64,000 nt of DNA from Paraburkholderia mimosarum LMG 23256 = NBRC 106338 (GTDB lineage: Bacteria; Pseudomonadota; Gammaproteobacteria; Burkholderiales; Burkholderiaceae), in NCBI RefSeq assembly GCF_000739815.1, contig NZ_BBJJ01000029.1, positions 30,061 through 94,060 of the forward strand, read 5' to 3'. A program made the position numbers and the translations under genes. This document shows, in pieces, positions 1 through 8,711 of this stretch. The notes beneath the pieces are model-generated. The model worked only from the letters and a program-made list of their open reading frames with translations. It was not told the origin of the DNA and did no database searches. Each line of letters begins with the position of its first letter. Positions within the stretch are counted from its first letter, which is position 1.

Positions 1-552
1 GCGCAGCGTGCCGCCCGTGCTGACGAGGTCGACGATGGCATCGGCGAGGCCGACCAGCGGCGCGAGTTCCATCGAGCCGTACAGCTTGATGAGGTCGACG
101 TGCACGCCCTTGGCCGCGAAGTGCTCGCGCGCGGCTTGCGTGTACTTGGTCGCCACGCGCAGGCGCGCGCCCTGGCGCACCGCGCTCGCGTAGTCGAAGC
201 CCGCCTTCACGGCCACCGAAAGACGGCAGCGCGCGATGTCGAGATCGATCGGCTGATAGAGGCCGCCGCCGCCGTGCTCGAGCAGCACGTCCTTGCCCGC
301 CACGCCGAAGTCGGCCGCACCGTACTCCACATAGGTGGGCACGTCGGTCGCGCGCACGATGATCACGCGCAGATTCGGGTCGGTGGTCGGCAGGATCAGC
401 TTGCGCGAGGTTTCCGGGTCTTCGGTCACTTGCACGCCCGCGGCGGCGAGAAGCGGCATCGTCTCTTCGAAAATGCGGCCCTTCGAGAGCGCGAGCGTGA
501 GCGGCGCGCTGGCCGCGGCCGCCGGCGTCGGCTTGGACTCGACCGTGCTCAT
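1..552 (-). CDS. hisG: ATP phosphoribosyltransferase, 3' end outside window
   Basis: Catalyses the first committed step of histidine synthesis, joining ATP and PRPP to give phosphoribosyl-ATP. The 184 codons visible begin MSTVESKPTP; the conserved core starts near residue 18 with LTLALSKGRIFEE. The family PRPP-binding signature ELAPLVGLADAIVDLV followed by STGGTL occupies about residues 162-183. The length and absence of a regulatory domain so far fit the short HisG form, which needs HisZ as partner, but the end is cut off by the window. Its ATG overlaps the murA stop by four bases, so the two genes are probably co-transcribed and translationally coupled. Confidence 0.95.
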   Translation of the reverse strand, partial: MSTVESKPTPAAAASAPLTLALSKGRIFEETMPLLAAAGVQVTEDPETSRKLILPTTDPNLRVIIVRATDVPTYVEYGAADFGVAGKDVLLEHGGGGLYQPIDLDIARCRLSVAVKAGFDYASAVRQGARLRVATKYTQAAREHFAAKGVHVDLIKLYGSMELAPLVGLADAIVDLVSTGGTLR

Positions 553-1811
553 ACCGCACTCCCTTTGATGCGCTTCACGTTCGCGCCGATCTTCGTGAGC
601 TTCGCTTCCATGCGGTCGTAGCCGCGGTCGAGGTGATAGATGCGGTCGATCAGCGTTTCGCCATCGGCGCACAGGCCCGCGATCACGAGGCTTGCCGAAG
701 CACGCAGATCGGTTGCCATGACCTTCGCGCCCGAGAGCTTTTCCACGCCCGTCACGAGTGCCGTCTTGCCGTCGATCGTGATGTGCGCGCCGAGGCGGTT
801 CAGTTCCTGCACGTGCATGAAGCGGTTCTCGAAGATCGTCTCGACGACCTGCGAGGTGCCGTCCGCGATCGCGTTGAGCGCCATGAACTGCGCCTGCATG
901 TCGGTCGGGAACGCCGGATATTCGGAGGTGCGCACGTTCACGGCGCGCGCGCGCTCGTCCATGCGCACGCGCATCCAGTCTTCGCCTTCCTCGATCGTCA
1001 CGCCGGCTTCGCGCAGCTTGTCCGTGACGGCGTCGAGGATGTGCGGACGTACGTGGCGCAACGTGACGTCGCCGCCCGCGGCCGCGACCGCGCACAGGAA
1101 CGTGCCCGCTTCGATGCGGTCGGGAATGACGGTGTGGCGCGCGCCGTGCAGCTTGTCCACGCCCTGGATGACGAGGCGGTCGGTGCCGATGCCCTCGATC
1201 TTCGCGCCCATCGCGACGAGCAGATGCGCGAGGTCGCCCACTTCGGGCTCGCGCGCGGCGTTCTCGATCACGGTCTCGCCCTCGGCGAGCACGGCGGCCA
1301 TCAGCAGGTTTTCCGTGCCGGTGACGGTGATCATGTCGGTGACGATGCGCGCGCCCTTCAGGCGCTTCGCGCGCGCCTCGATGAAGCCGTGCTCGATGTT
1401 GATCTCGGCGCCCATCGCCTGCAGGCCCTTGATGTGCTGATCCACGGGCCGCGCGCCGATCGCGCAGCCGCCGGGCAGCGACACCTTCGCCTCGCCGAAG
1501 CGCGCGACGAGCGGGCCGAGCACGAGGATCGAGGCGCGCATGGTCTTCACGAGTTCATACGGCGCCACGAGGTTGTCGACGTTCGAGGCGTCGAGCTGCA
1601 CGCGCGCGCCGTCCTGCTCCGTGCGCACGCCCATCTGGTTGAGCAGCTTGAGCGTGGTGCGCACGTCCTGGAGGTCGGGCACGTTGTCGAGATGAACGGG
1701 TTCGGCGCTCAGAAGGCCTGCGCAGAGAATGGGCAACGCAGCGTTCTTCGCACCCGAAACAGCCACTTCCCCTGCGAGCCTCTGCCCGCCGACGATGACG
1801 AGTTTATCCAT
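549..1811 (-). CDS. murA: UDP-N-acetylglucosamine 1-carboxyvinyltransferase
   Basis: Transfers enolpyruvate from PEP to UDP-GlcNAc, the first committed step of peptidoglycan synthesis in the cytoplasm. The 420-residue protein starts MDKLVIVGGQ and carries the PGGCAIGARP loop whose Cys116 is the catalytic and fosfomycin-target cysteine (Cys115 in E. coli). An in-frame start 36 codons upstream exists, but those residues are unlike any MurA, so the internal ATG at 1811 is preferred. It lies between ibaG and hisG. The order mla genes, ibaG, murA matches the E. coli arrangement, with a yadGH pair inserted here. Confidence 0.97.
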   Translation of the reverse strand: MDKLVIVGGQRLAGEVAVSGAKNAALPILCAGLLSAEPVHLDNVPDLQDVRTTLKLLNQMGVRTEQDGARVQLDASNVDNLVAPYELVKTMRASILVLGPLVARFGEAKVSLPGGCAIGARPVDQHIKGLQAMGAEINIEHGFIEARAKRLKGARIVTDMITVTGTENLLMAAVLAEGETVIENAAREPEVGDLAHLLVAMGAKIEGIGTDRLVIQGVDKLHGARHTVIPDRIEAGTFLCAVAAAGGDVTLRHVRPHILDAVTDKLREAGVTIEEGEDWMRVRMDERARAVNVRTSEYPAFPTDMQAQFMALNAIADGTSQVVETIFENRFMHVQELNRLGAHITIDGKTALVTGVEKLSGAKVMATDLRASASLVIAGLCADGETLIDRIYHLDRGYDRMEAKLTKIGANVKRIKGSAV

Positions 1812-1931
1812 GCCTGAGATTTCCTGATCGGTGCGCCCGGCTTGCGGGTTCGCTTCGTGGGTCGCTTGGTGTTGAGCAGCGCCGCTTGCTGCGGCGCTTT
1901 TATCCTGGGTGATTCGCACTGAGATTCCAGA

Positions 1932-2171
1932 TTATGCGTTCTGCCATTCGGCGGGCGTGAGCGTCTTCATGCTGAGCGCGTGGATTTCCTCGCGCATGCG
2001 CTCGCCGAGCGCCGCGTAGACGAGCTGATGGCGCTGGATCAAGCGCTTGCCGTCGAATGCTGAGGAAACGATCGTCGCGAAGAAGTGCTGGCCATCGCCT
2101 TCGACTTCGAGGTGCTCGCACGCGAGCCCTGCCGAGATGTACTGCTTGACCTGTTCCGGTGTCGGCAACAT
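1932..2171 (-). CDS. ibaG: BolA/IbaG family iron-sulfur metabolism regulator
   Basis: A 79-residue BolA-family protein starting MLPTPEQVKQ. It has the family helix-turn-helix-like stretch SSAFDGKRLIQRHQLVY with the conserved His48, which in BolA proteins pairs with monothiol glutaredoxins to bind a [2Fe-2S] cluster. Its position directly upstream of murA and downstream of the mla genes matches E. coli ibaG rather than bolA. The open frame extends 69 codons further upstream, but that part overlaps the permease gene in another frame and lacks family similarity. Confidence 0.88.
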   Translation of the reverse strand: MLPTPEQVKQYISAGLACEHLEVEGDGQHFFATIVSSAFDGKRLIQRHQLVYAALGERMREEIHALSMKTLTPAEWQNA

Positions 2172-2197
2172 GAGTATGGCTCCTGCCTGATAGTGCG

Positions 2198-2965
2198 CTA
2201 GTGGCGCAGCTTGTACCCGCTCGCGAGCAGACGCATCGCGAACGCGGCCAGCGCCACGAAAAACACGAAAACGATCGAAAGGCTCACGAGCGGGTTGATG
2301 TCGGACAGGCCGAAGAACCCAAAGCGAAAACCATCGATCATGTAGAAGAACGGGTTGAGTCGCGACACCTCGCGCCACACGGGCGGCAGCGTATGCGTCG
2401 AATAAAACACGCCCGAAAGAAACGTGAGCGGCATGATGAGAAAGTTTTGAAACGCCGCGAGCTGGTCGAACTTCTCCGCCCAGATCCCGGCGATCAGGCC
2501 GAGCGTACCGAGGATTGCCGAGCCGAGCACCGCGAAACCGATGATGTACAACGGCGCGGCGAAGCTCATCGGAATGAACCAGATCGTCACGACGAACACG
2601 CCCGCGCCGACAGCGAGGCCGCGCACGATCGAGGCGAGCACGTAGGCGCCGAACATTTCCCAGGCTGCGAGCGGCGGCAGCAGAACGAATACGAGATTGC
2701 CCGTGATCTTCGACTGGATCAAGGACGACGAACTGTTCGCGAAGGCGTTCTGCAACACGCTCATCATCACGAGGCCGGGAACCAGGAAGCTCGTGTACTC
2801 CACGCCGGGATAAACCTCGACGTGGCCGCGCAGCGCGTGCCCGAAGATCGTGAGATAGAGCAGCGCGGTGATGACGGGCGCGAGAACGGTCTGGAAGGCG
2901 ACCTTCCAGAAGCGCAGCACTTCCTTGTAGAACAGCGTGCCGAATCCACCACGCCAGGCGCTCAT
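2198..2965 (-). CDS. yadH: ABC-2 type permease, YadH-like
   Basis: Membrane subunit of an ABC exporter, 255 residues, with about six hydrophobic segments (for example FQTVLAPVITALLYLTIFG and LVPGLVMMSVLQNAF). The ABC-2 permease signature region near residues 160-185 (FLIMPLTFLSGVFYSTHTLP) is present. It overlaps the ATPase gene by four bases (ATGA), so the pair forms one transporter. The E. coli relative is YadGH. Its substrate is unknown; the surrounding Mla and MurA genes suggest an envelope role, which is only inference. Confidence 0.88.
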   Translation of the reverse strand: MSAWRGGFGTLFYKEVLRFWKVAFQTVLAPVITALLYLTIFGHALRGHVEVYPGVEYTSFLVPGLVMMSVLQNAFANSSSSLIQSKITGNLVFVLLPPLAAWEMFGAYVLASIVRGLAVGAGVFVVTIWFIPMSFAAPLYIIGFAVLGSAILGTLGLIAGIWAEKFDQLAAFQNFLIMPLTFLSGVFYSTHTLPPVWREVSRLNPFFYMIDGFRFGFFGLSDINPLVSLSIVFVFFVALAAFAMRLLASGYKLRH

Positions 2966-3888
2966 GCGAGACCCTCGACCATTTCAGGACCGTTCATCAC
3001 CTGCACGAAGACATCCTCCAGATCGGCCTTGCGCACTTCCACTTCTTCGAGCTTGCAGCCATTTGCGCGGCACGTCGCGAGAATGCGCTCCACGTCGTCG
3101 TAGCTCGCGAGGCGCAAGAGGTGCTGGCGCGCGTTGACATTCGACGGATCGACTTCGAGCGCGCGCAACTCGGCGGGCAGCACGCCTTCCGAGAAGCGCA
3201 AATAGAGCTGCGTGCCAGCGAAGCGCTGCAGCAGCGTGCTCGTGCGCTCCAGCGCGACCATCTCGCCGCGCCGCAGCATGGCGATGCGATCGCACAATTG
3301 CTCGGCTTCTTCCAGATAGTGCGTGGTGAGCACGATGGTGTGCCCTTCGCGATTCAGGCGCGAGATGAATTTCCAGAGCGTTTGACGCAGTTCCACGTCC
3401 ACGCCGGCGGTGGGCTCGTCAAGCACGATCACGGGCGGACGGTGCACCAGCGCCTGCGCAACGAGCACGCGCCGCTTCATGCCGCCCGAGAGTGCGCGCA
3501 TGTTCACATCGGCCTTCTCGGTGAGATCGAGATTGGCCATGACCTCGTCGATCCACGCGTCGTTGTTGCGCAGACCGAAGTAGCCGGACTGGATGCGCAG
3601 CGTCTCGCGCACGGTGAAGAACGGATCGAACACCAGTTCCTGTGGCACGACGCCCAGATTGCGGCGCGCGTTGCGGTAGTCGGAGACGACGTCGTGGCCG
3701 CGCACGGCGATCGAGCCCTCGTCCGCGCGGGCGAGCCCGGCCAGAATGCTGATGAGCGTCGTCTTGCCCGCGCCGTTCGGGCCGAGCAGCCCGAAGAACT
3801 CGCCGTCTTCGACCGTGAAGCTGACGCCCTTGAGCGCCTGAAGCGCCTTGTAGCGCTTCTTGACGTTGCGGATTTCTATGGCTGGCAT
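2962..3888 (-). CDS. yadG: ABC transporter ATP-binding protein, YadG-like
   Basis: ATPase partner of the YadH-like permease, 308 residues from MPAIEIRNVKK. Walker A GPNGAGKT lies at residues 37-44, the signature LSGGMKRR at 133-140, and Walker B VIVLDEPTAGVD at about 153-164, followed by the H-loop TTHYLEEAE. The C-terminal 90 residues after the ATPase core are typical of drug or polysaccharide-type ABC-2 ATPases. An in-frame upstream extension of 37 codons is rejected because it has no similarity to the family. Translational coupling to yadH is likely through the ATGA overlap. Confidence 0.9.
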   Translation of the reverse strand: MPAIEIRNVKKRYKALQALKGVSFTVEDGEFFGLLGPNGAGKTTLISILAGLARADEGSIAVRGHDVVSDYRNARRNLGVVPQELVFDPFFTVRETLRIQSGYFGLRNNDAWIDEVMANLDLTEKADVNMRALSGGMKRRVLVAQALVHRPPVIVLDEPTAGVDVELRQTLWKFISRLNREGHTIVLTTHYLEEAEQLCDRIAMLRRGEMVALERTSTLLQRFAGTQLYLRFSEGVLPAELRALEVDPSNVNARQHLLRLASYDDVERILATCRANGCKLEEVEVRKADLEDVFVQVMNGPEMVEGLA

Positions 3889-4159
3889 GACAAATACGCC
3901 GCCCGTTTGCGAACGGCGCGGCTCAAGAGTGCATCGATGCTGCGGGGAAGACCGGAATTGGGGACGGCTTATGAGGCCGGCTTTGCCGTCTCCGCGCACG
4001 GCTTTTACACCGGTGCTATTGCGCCGAGGCAGCGCCCAAAAAACGGTTGATTATAGGCCAAGTCGGAAACCCCGGCCTGGCCCTGGAATGAGGAAGCGTC
4101 GGTCTGGTTGCGCGGCGGCTTGCCGCCCGGGCGCTTCGCGTCCGGCCAGGCGACTCGCG

Positions 4160-4432
4160 TCAATGTCGCTCGTGCAGGAGCGTGTCGACGCCATAGGCGC
4201 GCGCGAGGGACGCGAGCGCGGGAGGCAGATTGAGCACGGCGAGGGCGGCGCCGCGTTCGCGCGCGGCGCGCTGCCACGCGATCAGCACGGCGAGCGCCGA
4301 CGAGTCGAACTGCGTGAGCGCCGTGCAGTCCACTGCGGTTGCGCCCGCCGCGATCTGCTCGATCCCGGCCGCGAGCGCGGCATTCGCGCTCGCGTGGGTG
4401 AGGTTGGCGCCGGTGGCGAAGCGCTCGCTCAC
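4160..4432 (-). CDS. mlaB: STAS-domain protein MlaB of the Mla lipid transporter
   Basis: Cytoplasmic STAS subunit that binds and stabilises the MlaF ATPase. The GTG at 4432 overlaps the mlaC stop (GTGA), giving a 90-residue protein starting VSERFATGAN. The STAS core contains AVDCTALTQFDSSALAVLIAW; the Asp-Ser-Ser stretch at 43-45 sits where STAS proteins carry the regulatory Ser/Thr. It is the last gene of mlaFEDACB. A longer reading frame begins upstream inside mlaC, but only this start gives a normal-sized MlaB and the usual coupled overlap. Confidence 0.85.
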   Translation of the reverse strand: MSERFATGANLTHASANAALAAGIEQIAAGATAVDCTALTQFDSSALAVLIAWQRAARERGAALAVLNLPPALASLARAYGVDTLLHERH

Positions 4433-5061
4433 GAGGTCGCCTTGCCCGATGCGAGCTGCTGGTTGCGCTGCGTGAGGAACTGGATGAGACCGTCCACGCC
4501 GCCCTGCTGGATCTTTTCCTGGAACTGCTGCTGGTACGCCTGGATCAGCCATGCGCCGAGCACGTTGATGTCATACACGCGCCAGCCCTGGGCCGTCTTG
4601 TACAGGCGATAGTCGAGCTCGATCGGCTGGCCGTTGTTCAGCACCGTCGAACGGACCACGACGTCGGTGTCGTCAGGGTTCGCGCGGAACGGTTTGTACT
4701 GGATCTGCTGATCGCGCACCTGGGCCAGCGCGCCCGAGTACGTGCGGATGAGCAGCGTCTTGAACTGCTCGATGACCTGCTGCTGCTGTTCCGGCGTGGC
4801 CGTACGCCAGTTGCGGCCCATCGCCAGCTGCGTGGTGCGGCGGAAGTCGGTGTATGGCAGGATCTTCTCGTTCACGAGCTGCGTGATCTTGCTGAGGTCG
4901 CCACCCTGGATCGACTTGTCACCCTTGATCTGGTCCATGACCTGCTGCGTGATCGTCTTCATCATCGCGTCGGGATTGCTGGTGTCCACCGTCTGCGCGA
5001 ACGCGCCGCCGGCAAACGAAAGAAACATCGCAAAGATCGGGTACAGAAAGAATTTTTTCAT
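4429..5061 (-). CDS. mlaC: Periplasmic phospholipid-binding protein MlaC
   Basis: Soluble periplasmic carrier that shuttles phospholipids between the outer-membrane MlaA complex and the inner-membrane MlaFEDB complex. The 210-residue precursor has a clear signal peptide (MKKFFLYPIFAMFLSFAGGAFAQ) with likely cleavage after AFA. The mature part has the family pattern, including PYTDFRRTTQLAMGRNWRTA and the C-terminal WRVYDINVLGAWLIQAYQQQF. It overlaps mlaB and lies 178 bp downstream of mlaA. Confidence 0.93.
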   Translation of the reverse strand: MKKFFLYPIFAMFLSFAGGAFAQTVDTSNPDAMMKTITQQVMDQIKGDKSIQGGDLSKITQLVNEKILPYTDFRRTTQLAMGRNWRTATPEQQQQVIEQFKTLLIRTYSGALAQVRDQQIQYKPFRANPDDTDVVVRSTVLNNGQPIELDYRLYKTAQGWRVYDINVLGAWLIQAYQQQFQEKIQQGGVDGLIQFLTQRNQQLASGKATS

Positions 5062-5239
5062 ATCGAGTCCTGCTGGTTTGGGGACATGCGCCCCGGTGAA
5101 GCCAACGATATCACGCGAGTTCTATCTCGCTGTGTCAAAAACTGAGAGCAATCTGCGACAAGCGTTTCTGCTTGTTACGTCAGACATTTACGTCGGACGA
5201 ATCGCCCGACGAGGCGCGTAGCCTCGCCGGGTGCAGCGC

Positions 5240-6283
5240 TCAACGCAGACGCAACATGCCCGGGATGCCGATGCGGGCCGGCGGGACCATCTGGTCGCCG
5301 GGGACCGTCGTCTGCGACGCGCCTTCCGGCGCGGCTGCGCCAGCCGGCCCTTCTAGCGTGGCCGGAGCGGTCGTTGCGCCGCCCGGGGACGCCGGCGGCA
5401 TGCTGGCCGCGTTCGGTGCGGCGGCACGCGCGCTACCCGAGGCCGGAACCGCCGCTGCGGGAGCCGCCGATGCAGGTGCGGGAGCCGCGCCACCCGCCGC
5501 GCCCGTAGCCGCTGCGCCTGGCGCCGCGCCTTCGTCGACATCTTCGTACTTCGGCGGCGGTGCGCCGTCGCCGTAGTCCGGCAGGTTGTTGTCCGTCGAG
5601 CGTCCGTCCGAGAGCAGATAGCGGCGGCGCTGCAGATAGGCATTGCGGATGAACGAATAGCGGTCGATCGCCGCACCTTCGAGCAGGTCGCTCGCCCCCA
5701 GCAGATTCGCGCGCGTGCTCACCACGTTCAGGCCATAGAGGCCCCACGACAGCCCGGCCGGCTCGACATACGTGAGCGGATTGATGAAGTAGTTGGGCAC
5801 GAGGCCGACGCCGTCGCGCACCGTGCTCGGGCCGAAGAGCGGCAGCACGAGGAACGGGCCGGGCGGCACCCCGTAGTGGCCGAGCGTGAGGCCGAAGTCC
5901 TGGTTGTGCTTGGGCAGCTTCGCGAGCGTCGCGACGTCGAAAAGACCGCCGACACCGAACACCGTGTTGATCACGATCCGCATGATGTCCGAAACGCCAT
6001 CGGCGATCTTCAACTGCAGGAGGTTGTTCGCTGCGTTGTAGACATCACCGATGTTCGCGAAGAAGTTCGTCACGCTGTCGCGCACCGGCTGCGGCGTCAC
6101 CTTTACGTAGCCCTGCGCCACCGGCTTGAGCGCGTACTGGTCAACCTTGTCGTTGAACGTGTACACCGTGCGGTTGAAGCCTTCCCATGGGTCTTCCTTC
6201 GACGGTGTCTGCACCGTCGAACACCCCCCGAGTGCAAGCGCGGCAACGCCGAGCGTAATGGCGCGCATGCGCATGGTCGTCAT
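5240..6283 (-). CDS. mlaA: Outer-membrane lipoprotein MlaA (VacJ)
   Basis: Outer-membrane component that removes surface-exposed phospholipids and passes them to MlaC. The 347-residue precursor has a lipobox ALGGC with lipidated Cys21. The MlaA core follows: EDPWEGFNRTVYTFNDKVDQ, then GVGGLFDVATLAKLPKHNQDFG and GPSTVRDGVG. From about residue 250 to the end there is a roughly 95-residue Ala/Pro/Gly-rich low-complexity tail that the E. coli protein (about 250 residues) lacks. In E. coli mlaA is unlinked; here it sits inside the operon between mlaD and mlaC. Start chosen at MTTMRMRAIT because the upstream extension is arginine-rich noise. Confidence 0.92.
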   Translation of the reverse strand: MTTMRMRAITLGVAALALGGCSTVQTPSKEDPWEGFNRTVYTFNDKVDQYALKPVAQGYVKVTPQPVRDSVTNFFANIGDVYNAANNLLQLKIADGVSDIMRIVINTVFGVGGLFDVATLAKLPKHNQDFGLTLGHYGVPPGPFLVLPLFGPSTVRDGVGLVPNYFINPLTYVEPAGLSWGLYGLNVVSTRANLLGASDLLEGAAIDRYSFIRNAYLQRRRYLLSDGRSTDNNLPDYGDGAPPPKYEDVDEGAAPGAAATGAAGGAAPAPASAAPAAAVPASGSARAAAPNAASMPPASPGGATTAPATLEGPAGAAAPEGASQTTVPGDQMVPPARIGIPGMLRLR

Positions 6284-6293
6284 TCTTTTCTCC

Positions 6294-6881
6294 TTATTGG
6301 GCCGCCGAAGCAGCCGGCGCCTGCGCAGGTGCCGGCGCGGGCGCCGCGGCAGACGCTGCATCCGTGCTCGCGCCGTTCGGTGCGCTGTTGGGCGCGCCGT
6401 TGGACGCCTTGGCGGCGCCCGAATCGGCCGCCTTGCTATACAGGAACTGGCCGATCAGGTTTTCGAGCACGATGGCCGACTGCGTCATCGAAATCGTGTC
6501 GCCGTCCTTGAGCATTTCAGAGTCGCCGCCCGGCTCGAGGCCGATGTACTGCTCGCCGAGCAAGCCGGACGTCAGGATCTTCGCCGAGGTGTCCTTCGGA
6601 AACTGATACTGCTGGTCGAGGTTGATCGTCACCAACGCCTGATAGGTGTTGGAGTCGAAGCCGATCGACGCCACCCGGCCCACCGTCACGCCCGCGCTCT
6701 TGACTGGCGCGCGCGGCTTGAGCCCGCCGATGTTGTCGAACTTGAGCTTCACCGCGTAGGTGCGCTGGAACGACAGCGAACTCATGTTGCCCGCCTTCAG
6801 CGCGAGAAACAGCAGCGCGATAAAACCCAGCACCACGAACAGGCCGACCCAGAAGTCGAGAGCATTCTTTTTCATCGTCAT
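6294..6881 (-). CDS. mlaD: MCE-domain lipid transport protein MlaD
   Basis: Inner-membrane anchored MCE protein forming the periplasmic hexameric ring of the Mla transporter. It is 195 residues long. One N-terminal membrane segment (WVGLFVVLGFIALLFLALKAG) is followed by the MCE domain from about residue 38 (YAVKLKFDNIGGLKPRAPVK). The region TSAKILTSGLLGEQYIGLEP is characteristic. The last 45 residues are Ala/Pro/Asn-rich and probably disordered. ATG at 6881 or 6875 are both possible. It lies 67 bp after mlaE and 10 bp before mlaA. Confidence 0.93.
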   Translation of the reverse strand: MTMKKNALDFWVGLFVVLGFIALLFLALKAGNMSSLSFQRTYAVKLKFDNIGGLKPRAPVKSAGVTVGRVASIGFDSNTYQALVTINLDQQYQFPKDTSAKILTSGLLGEQYIGLEPGGDSEMLKDGDTISMTQSAIVLENLIGQFLYSKAADSGAAKASNGAPNSAPNGASTDAASAAAPAPAPAQAPAASAAQ

Positions 6882-6948
6882 CCCAATGAGAATCCTTTGC
6901 GGCGGCGCTCACGCGAGCGCCGCGCGGCCGGGACACTGCCCGGCGCCA

Positions 6949-7725
6949 TTAGCTGAACATCAGCGCGGTGAGCAGGAAGTCGAGGCCGAGCACCGCGAGC
7001 GATGCGTACACGACCGTCTTCGTGGTCGCGCGCGACACGCCCTCCGGCGTGGGCTTGGCCTCATAACCCTGATAAAGCGCGGTGAACGTGACAGCGAAGC
7101 CGAACACGATGCTCTTGATCACGCCGTTGCCCACGTCTGCCCAGACGTCCACGCCGCCCTGCATTTGCGACCAGAACGCACCGGCGTCCACGCCGATGAG
7201 CACGACGCCCACCACGTAGCCGCCCAGAATGCCGACCGCGCTGAAGATCGCCGCGAGAACCGGCATGGCGACCACGCCCGCCCACATGCGCGGCGCGATT
7301 ACGATGCGCACGGGGTCCACCGCCATCATCTCCATGGCGGTGAGCTGCTCGCCCGCCTTCATGAGGCCGATCTCGGCCGTGAGCGATGTGCCCGCGCGGC
7401 CCGCGAACAGCAGCGCCGTGACGACGGGCCCCAGCTCGCGCACGAGCGAAAGCGCCACGAGCAACCCGAGCGCCTGTTCGGAGCCGTAGCGGTTGAGCGT
7501 GTAGTAGCCCTGCAGGCCGAGCACGAAGCCCACGAAGAGGCCCGACACGGCGATGATCAACAACGAATAGTTACCGACGAAGTGGATCTGCTTCGTGACG
7601 AGCCGCGGGCGGCGCAGCAGCGGGAAGAATTCGAGGACGAGGCGCACGAAGAAGCGCGTGGCGTGCCCCGCGCGCGCGATGGTGTCGAGCACGTTGCGCC
7701 CGATCGAGCTGATGGCGCCGATCAT
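6949..7725 (-). CDS. mlaE: Mla permease subunit MlaE
   Basis: Inner-membrane permease of the Mla retrograde phospholipid ABC transporter, 258 residues. It contains the MlaE-family core: FVGFVLGLQGYYTLNRYG, LGPVVTALLFAGRAGTSLTA, and the coupling region EIGLMKAGEQLTAMEMMAVDP. Several membrane segments follow, ending in LAVLGLDFLLTALMF. Its ATG overlaps the stop of mlaF by four bases, showing tight coupling with the ATPase. Confidence 0.95.
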   Translation of the reverse strand: MIGAISSIGRNVLDTIARAGHATRFFVRLVLEFFPLLRRPRLVTKQIHFVGNYSLLIIAVSGLFVGFVLGLQGYYTLNRYGSEQALGLLVALSLVRELGPVVTALLFAGRAGTSLTAEIGLMKAGEQLTAMEMMAVDPVRIVIAPRMWAGVVAMPVLAAIFSAVGILGGYVVGVVLIGVDAGAFWSQMQGGVDVWADVGNGVIKSIVFGFAVTFTALYQGYEAKPTPEGVSRATTKTVVYASLAVLGLDFLLTALMFS

Positions 7726-8543
7726 GAGCGTCCTCCGCCAATGCCGAAGTCCGCTTCGAGCGGCAGGTTCGACGGGTAGTGAAAGCGGAACGGGCCGTCC
7801 GGCGCGCCGTCGATGAACTGGCGCACGGTCGGGTCCGTCGAGGCGCGCAGCTCGGCGGGCGTGCCTTGCGCCTGCACGCGGCCGTTCGACATGAAATAGA
7901 CGTAGTCGGCGATCGCGAACGACTCGGGCACGTCGTGCGTGACGAGGATCGAGGTCGCGCCGAGCGCGTCGTTGAGCGTGCGGATGAGGTTCGCGGTGAT
8001 GCCGAGCGAAATGGGATCGAGGCCGGCGAACGGCTCGTCGTACATCATCAGCTCGGGGTCGAGGGCGATGGCGCGGGCAAGCGCCACGCGGCGCGCCATG
8101 CCGCCCGAGATTTCCGACGGAGCGAGGTCGCGCGCGCCACGCAGGCCCACGGCATTGAGCTTCATCAACACGAGGTCGCGGATCAGCTCTTCGGGCAAAT
8201 CGGTGTGCTCGCGCAGGGCGAATGCGACGTTCTCGAACACCGACATGTCGGTAAACAGCGCGCCAAACTGGAACAGCATGCCCATCTTGCGGCGCAGCGC
8301 GTACAGGCCTTCGCGCGATTGGGCGCCGATGTCCTGGCCACCGAACAGAACCTGGCCGCGCTGCGCGCGAACGAGGCCGCCGATCAGGCGCAGAACTGTT
8401 GTTTTTCCGCCACCGGAAGCGCCCATGACCGCCACCACCCGACCGCGCGGAAAGCGCATGTTCAGGCCGGACAGGACGAGCCGGTCGCCGTAGCCGAAGT
8501 CGACGTCGCGCAGCTCCAGCAGGGTCTCAGAGGTTAAGGGCAC
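7722..8543 (-). CDS. mlaF: Mla ATP-binding subunit MlaF
   Basis: ATPase driving the Mla transporter, 273 residues. Walker A GASGGGKT is at 41-48, the signature is EISGGMARR, and Walker B is LMMYDEPFAGLD. The C-terminal region FRFHYPSNLPLEADFGIGG is as in MlaF. The chosen start is a GTG at 8543 (VPLTSETLLE); no in-frame ATG lies near the conserved LELRDVDFGYG. The Shine-Dalgarno signal there is weak, so the exact start is uncertain. First gene of mlaFEDACB, 168 bp after thiE. Confidence 0.9.
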   Translation of the reverse strand: MPLTSETLLELRDVDFGYGDRLVLSGLNMRFPRGRVVAVMGASGGGKTTVLRLIGGLVRAQRGQVLFGGQDIGAQSREGLYALRRKMGMLFQFGALFTDMSVFENVAFALREHTDLPEELIRDLVLMKLNAVGLRGARDLAPSEISGGMARRVALARAIALDPELMMYDEPFAGLDPISLGITANLIRTLNDALGATSILVTHDVPESFAIADYVYFMSNGRVQAQGTPAELRASTDPTVRQFIDGAPDGPFRFHYPSNLPLEADFGIGGGRS

Positions 8544-8711
8544 GTGGCAGACAGTCCATTTACACGAAGGCCGGATTATAGGGTCATCGTGGAAAACCTG
8601 CCGTGACGCACCCGGGGCCGTTGATCCAGGCCACATCCCCGCTGTCGCGGTTGCGGCCACCCCGAGGCCTGGAGTCGCGCGCGGCGCGCAGCCCCAAGCC
8701 AGGGCGGACCA

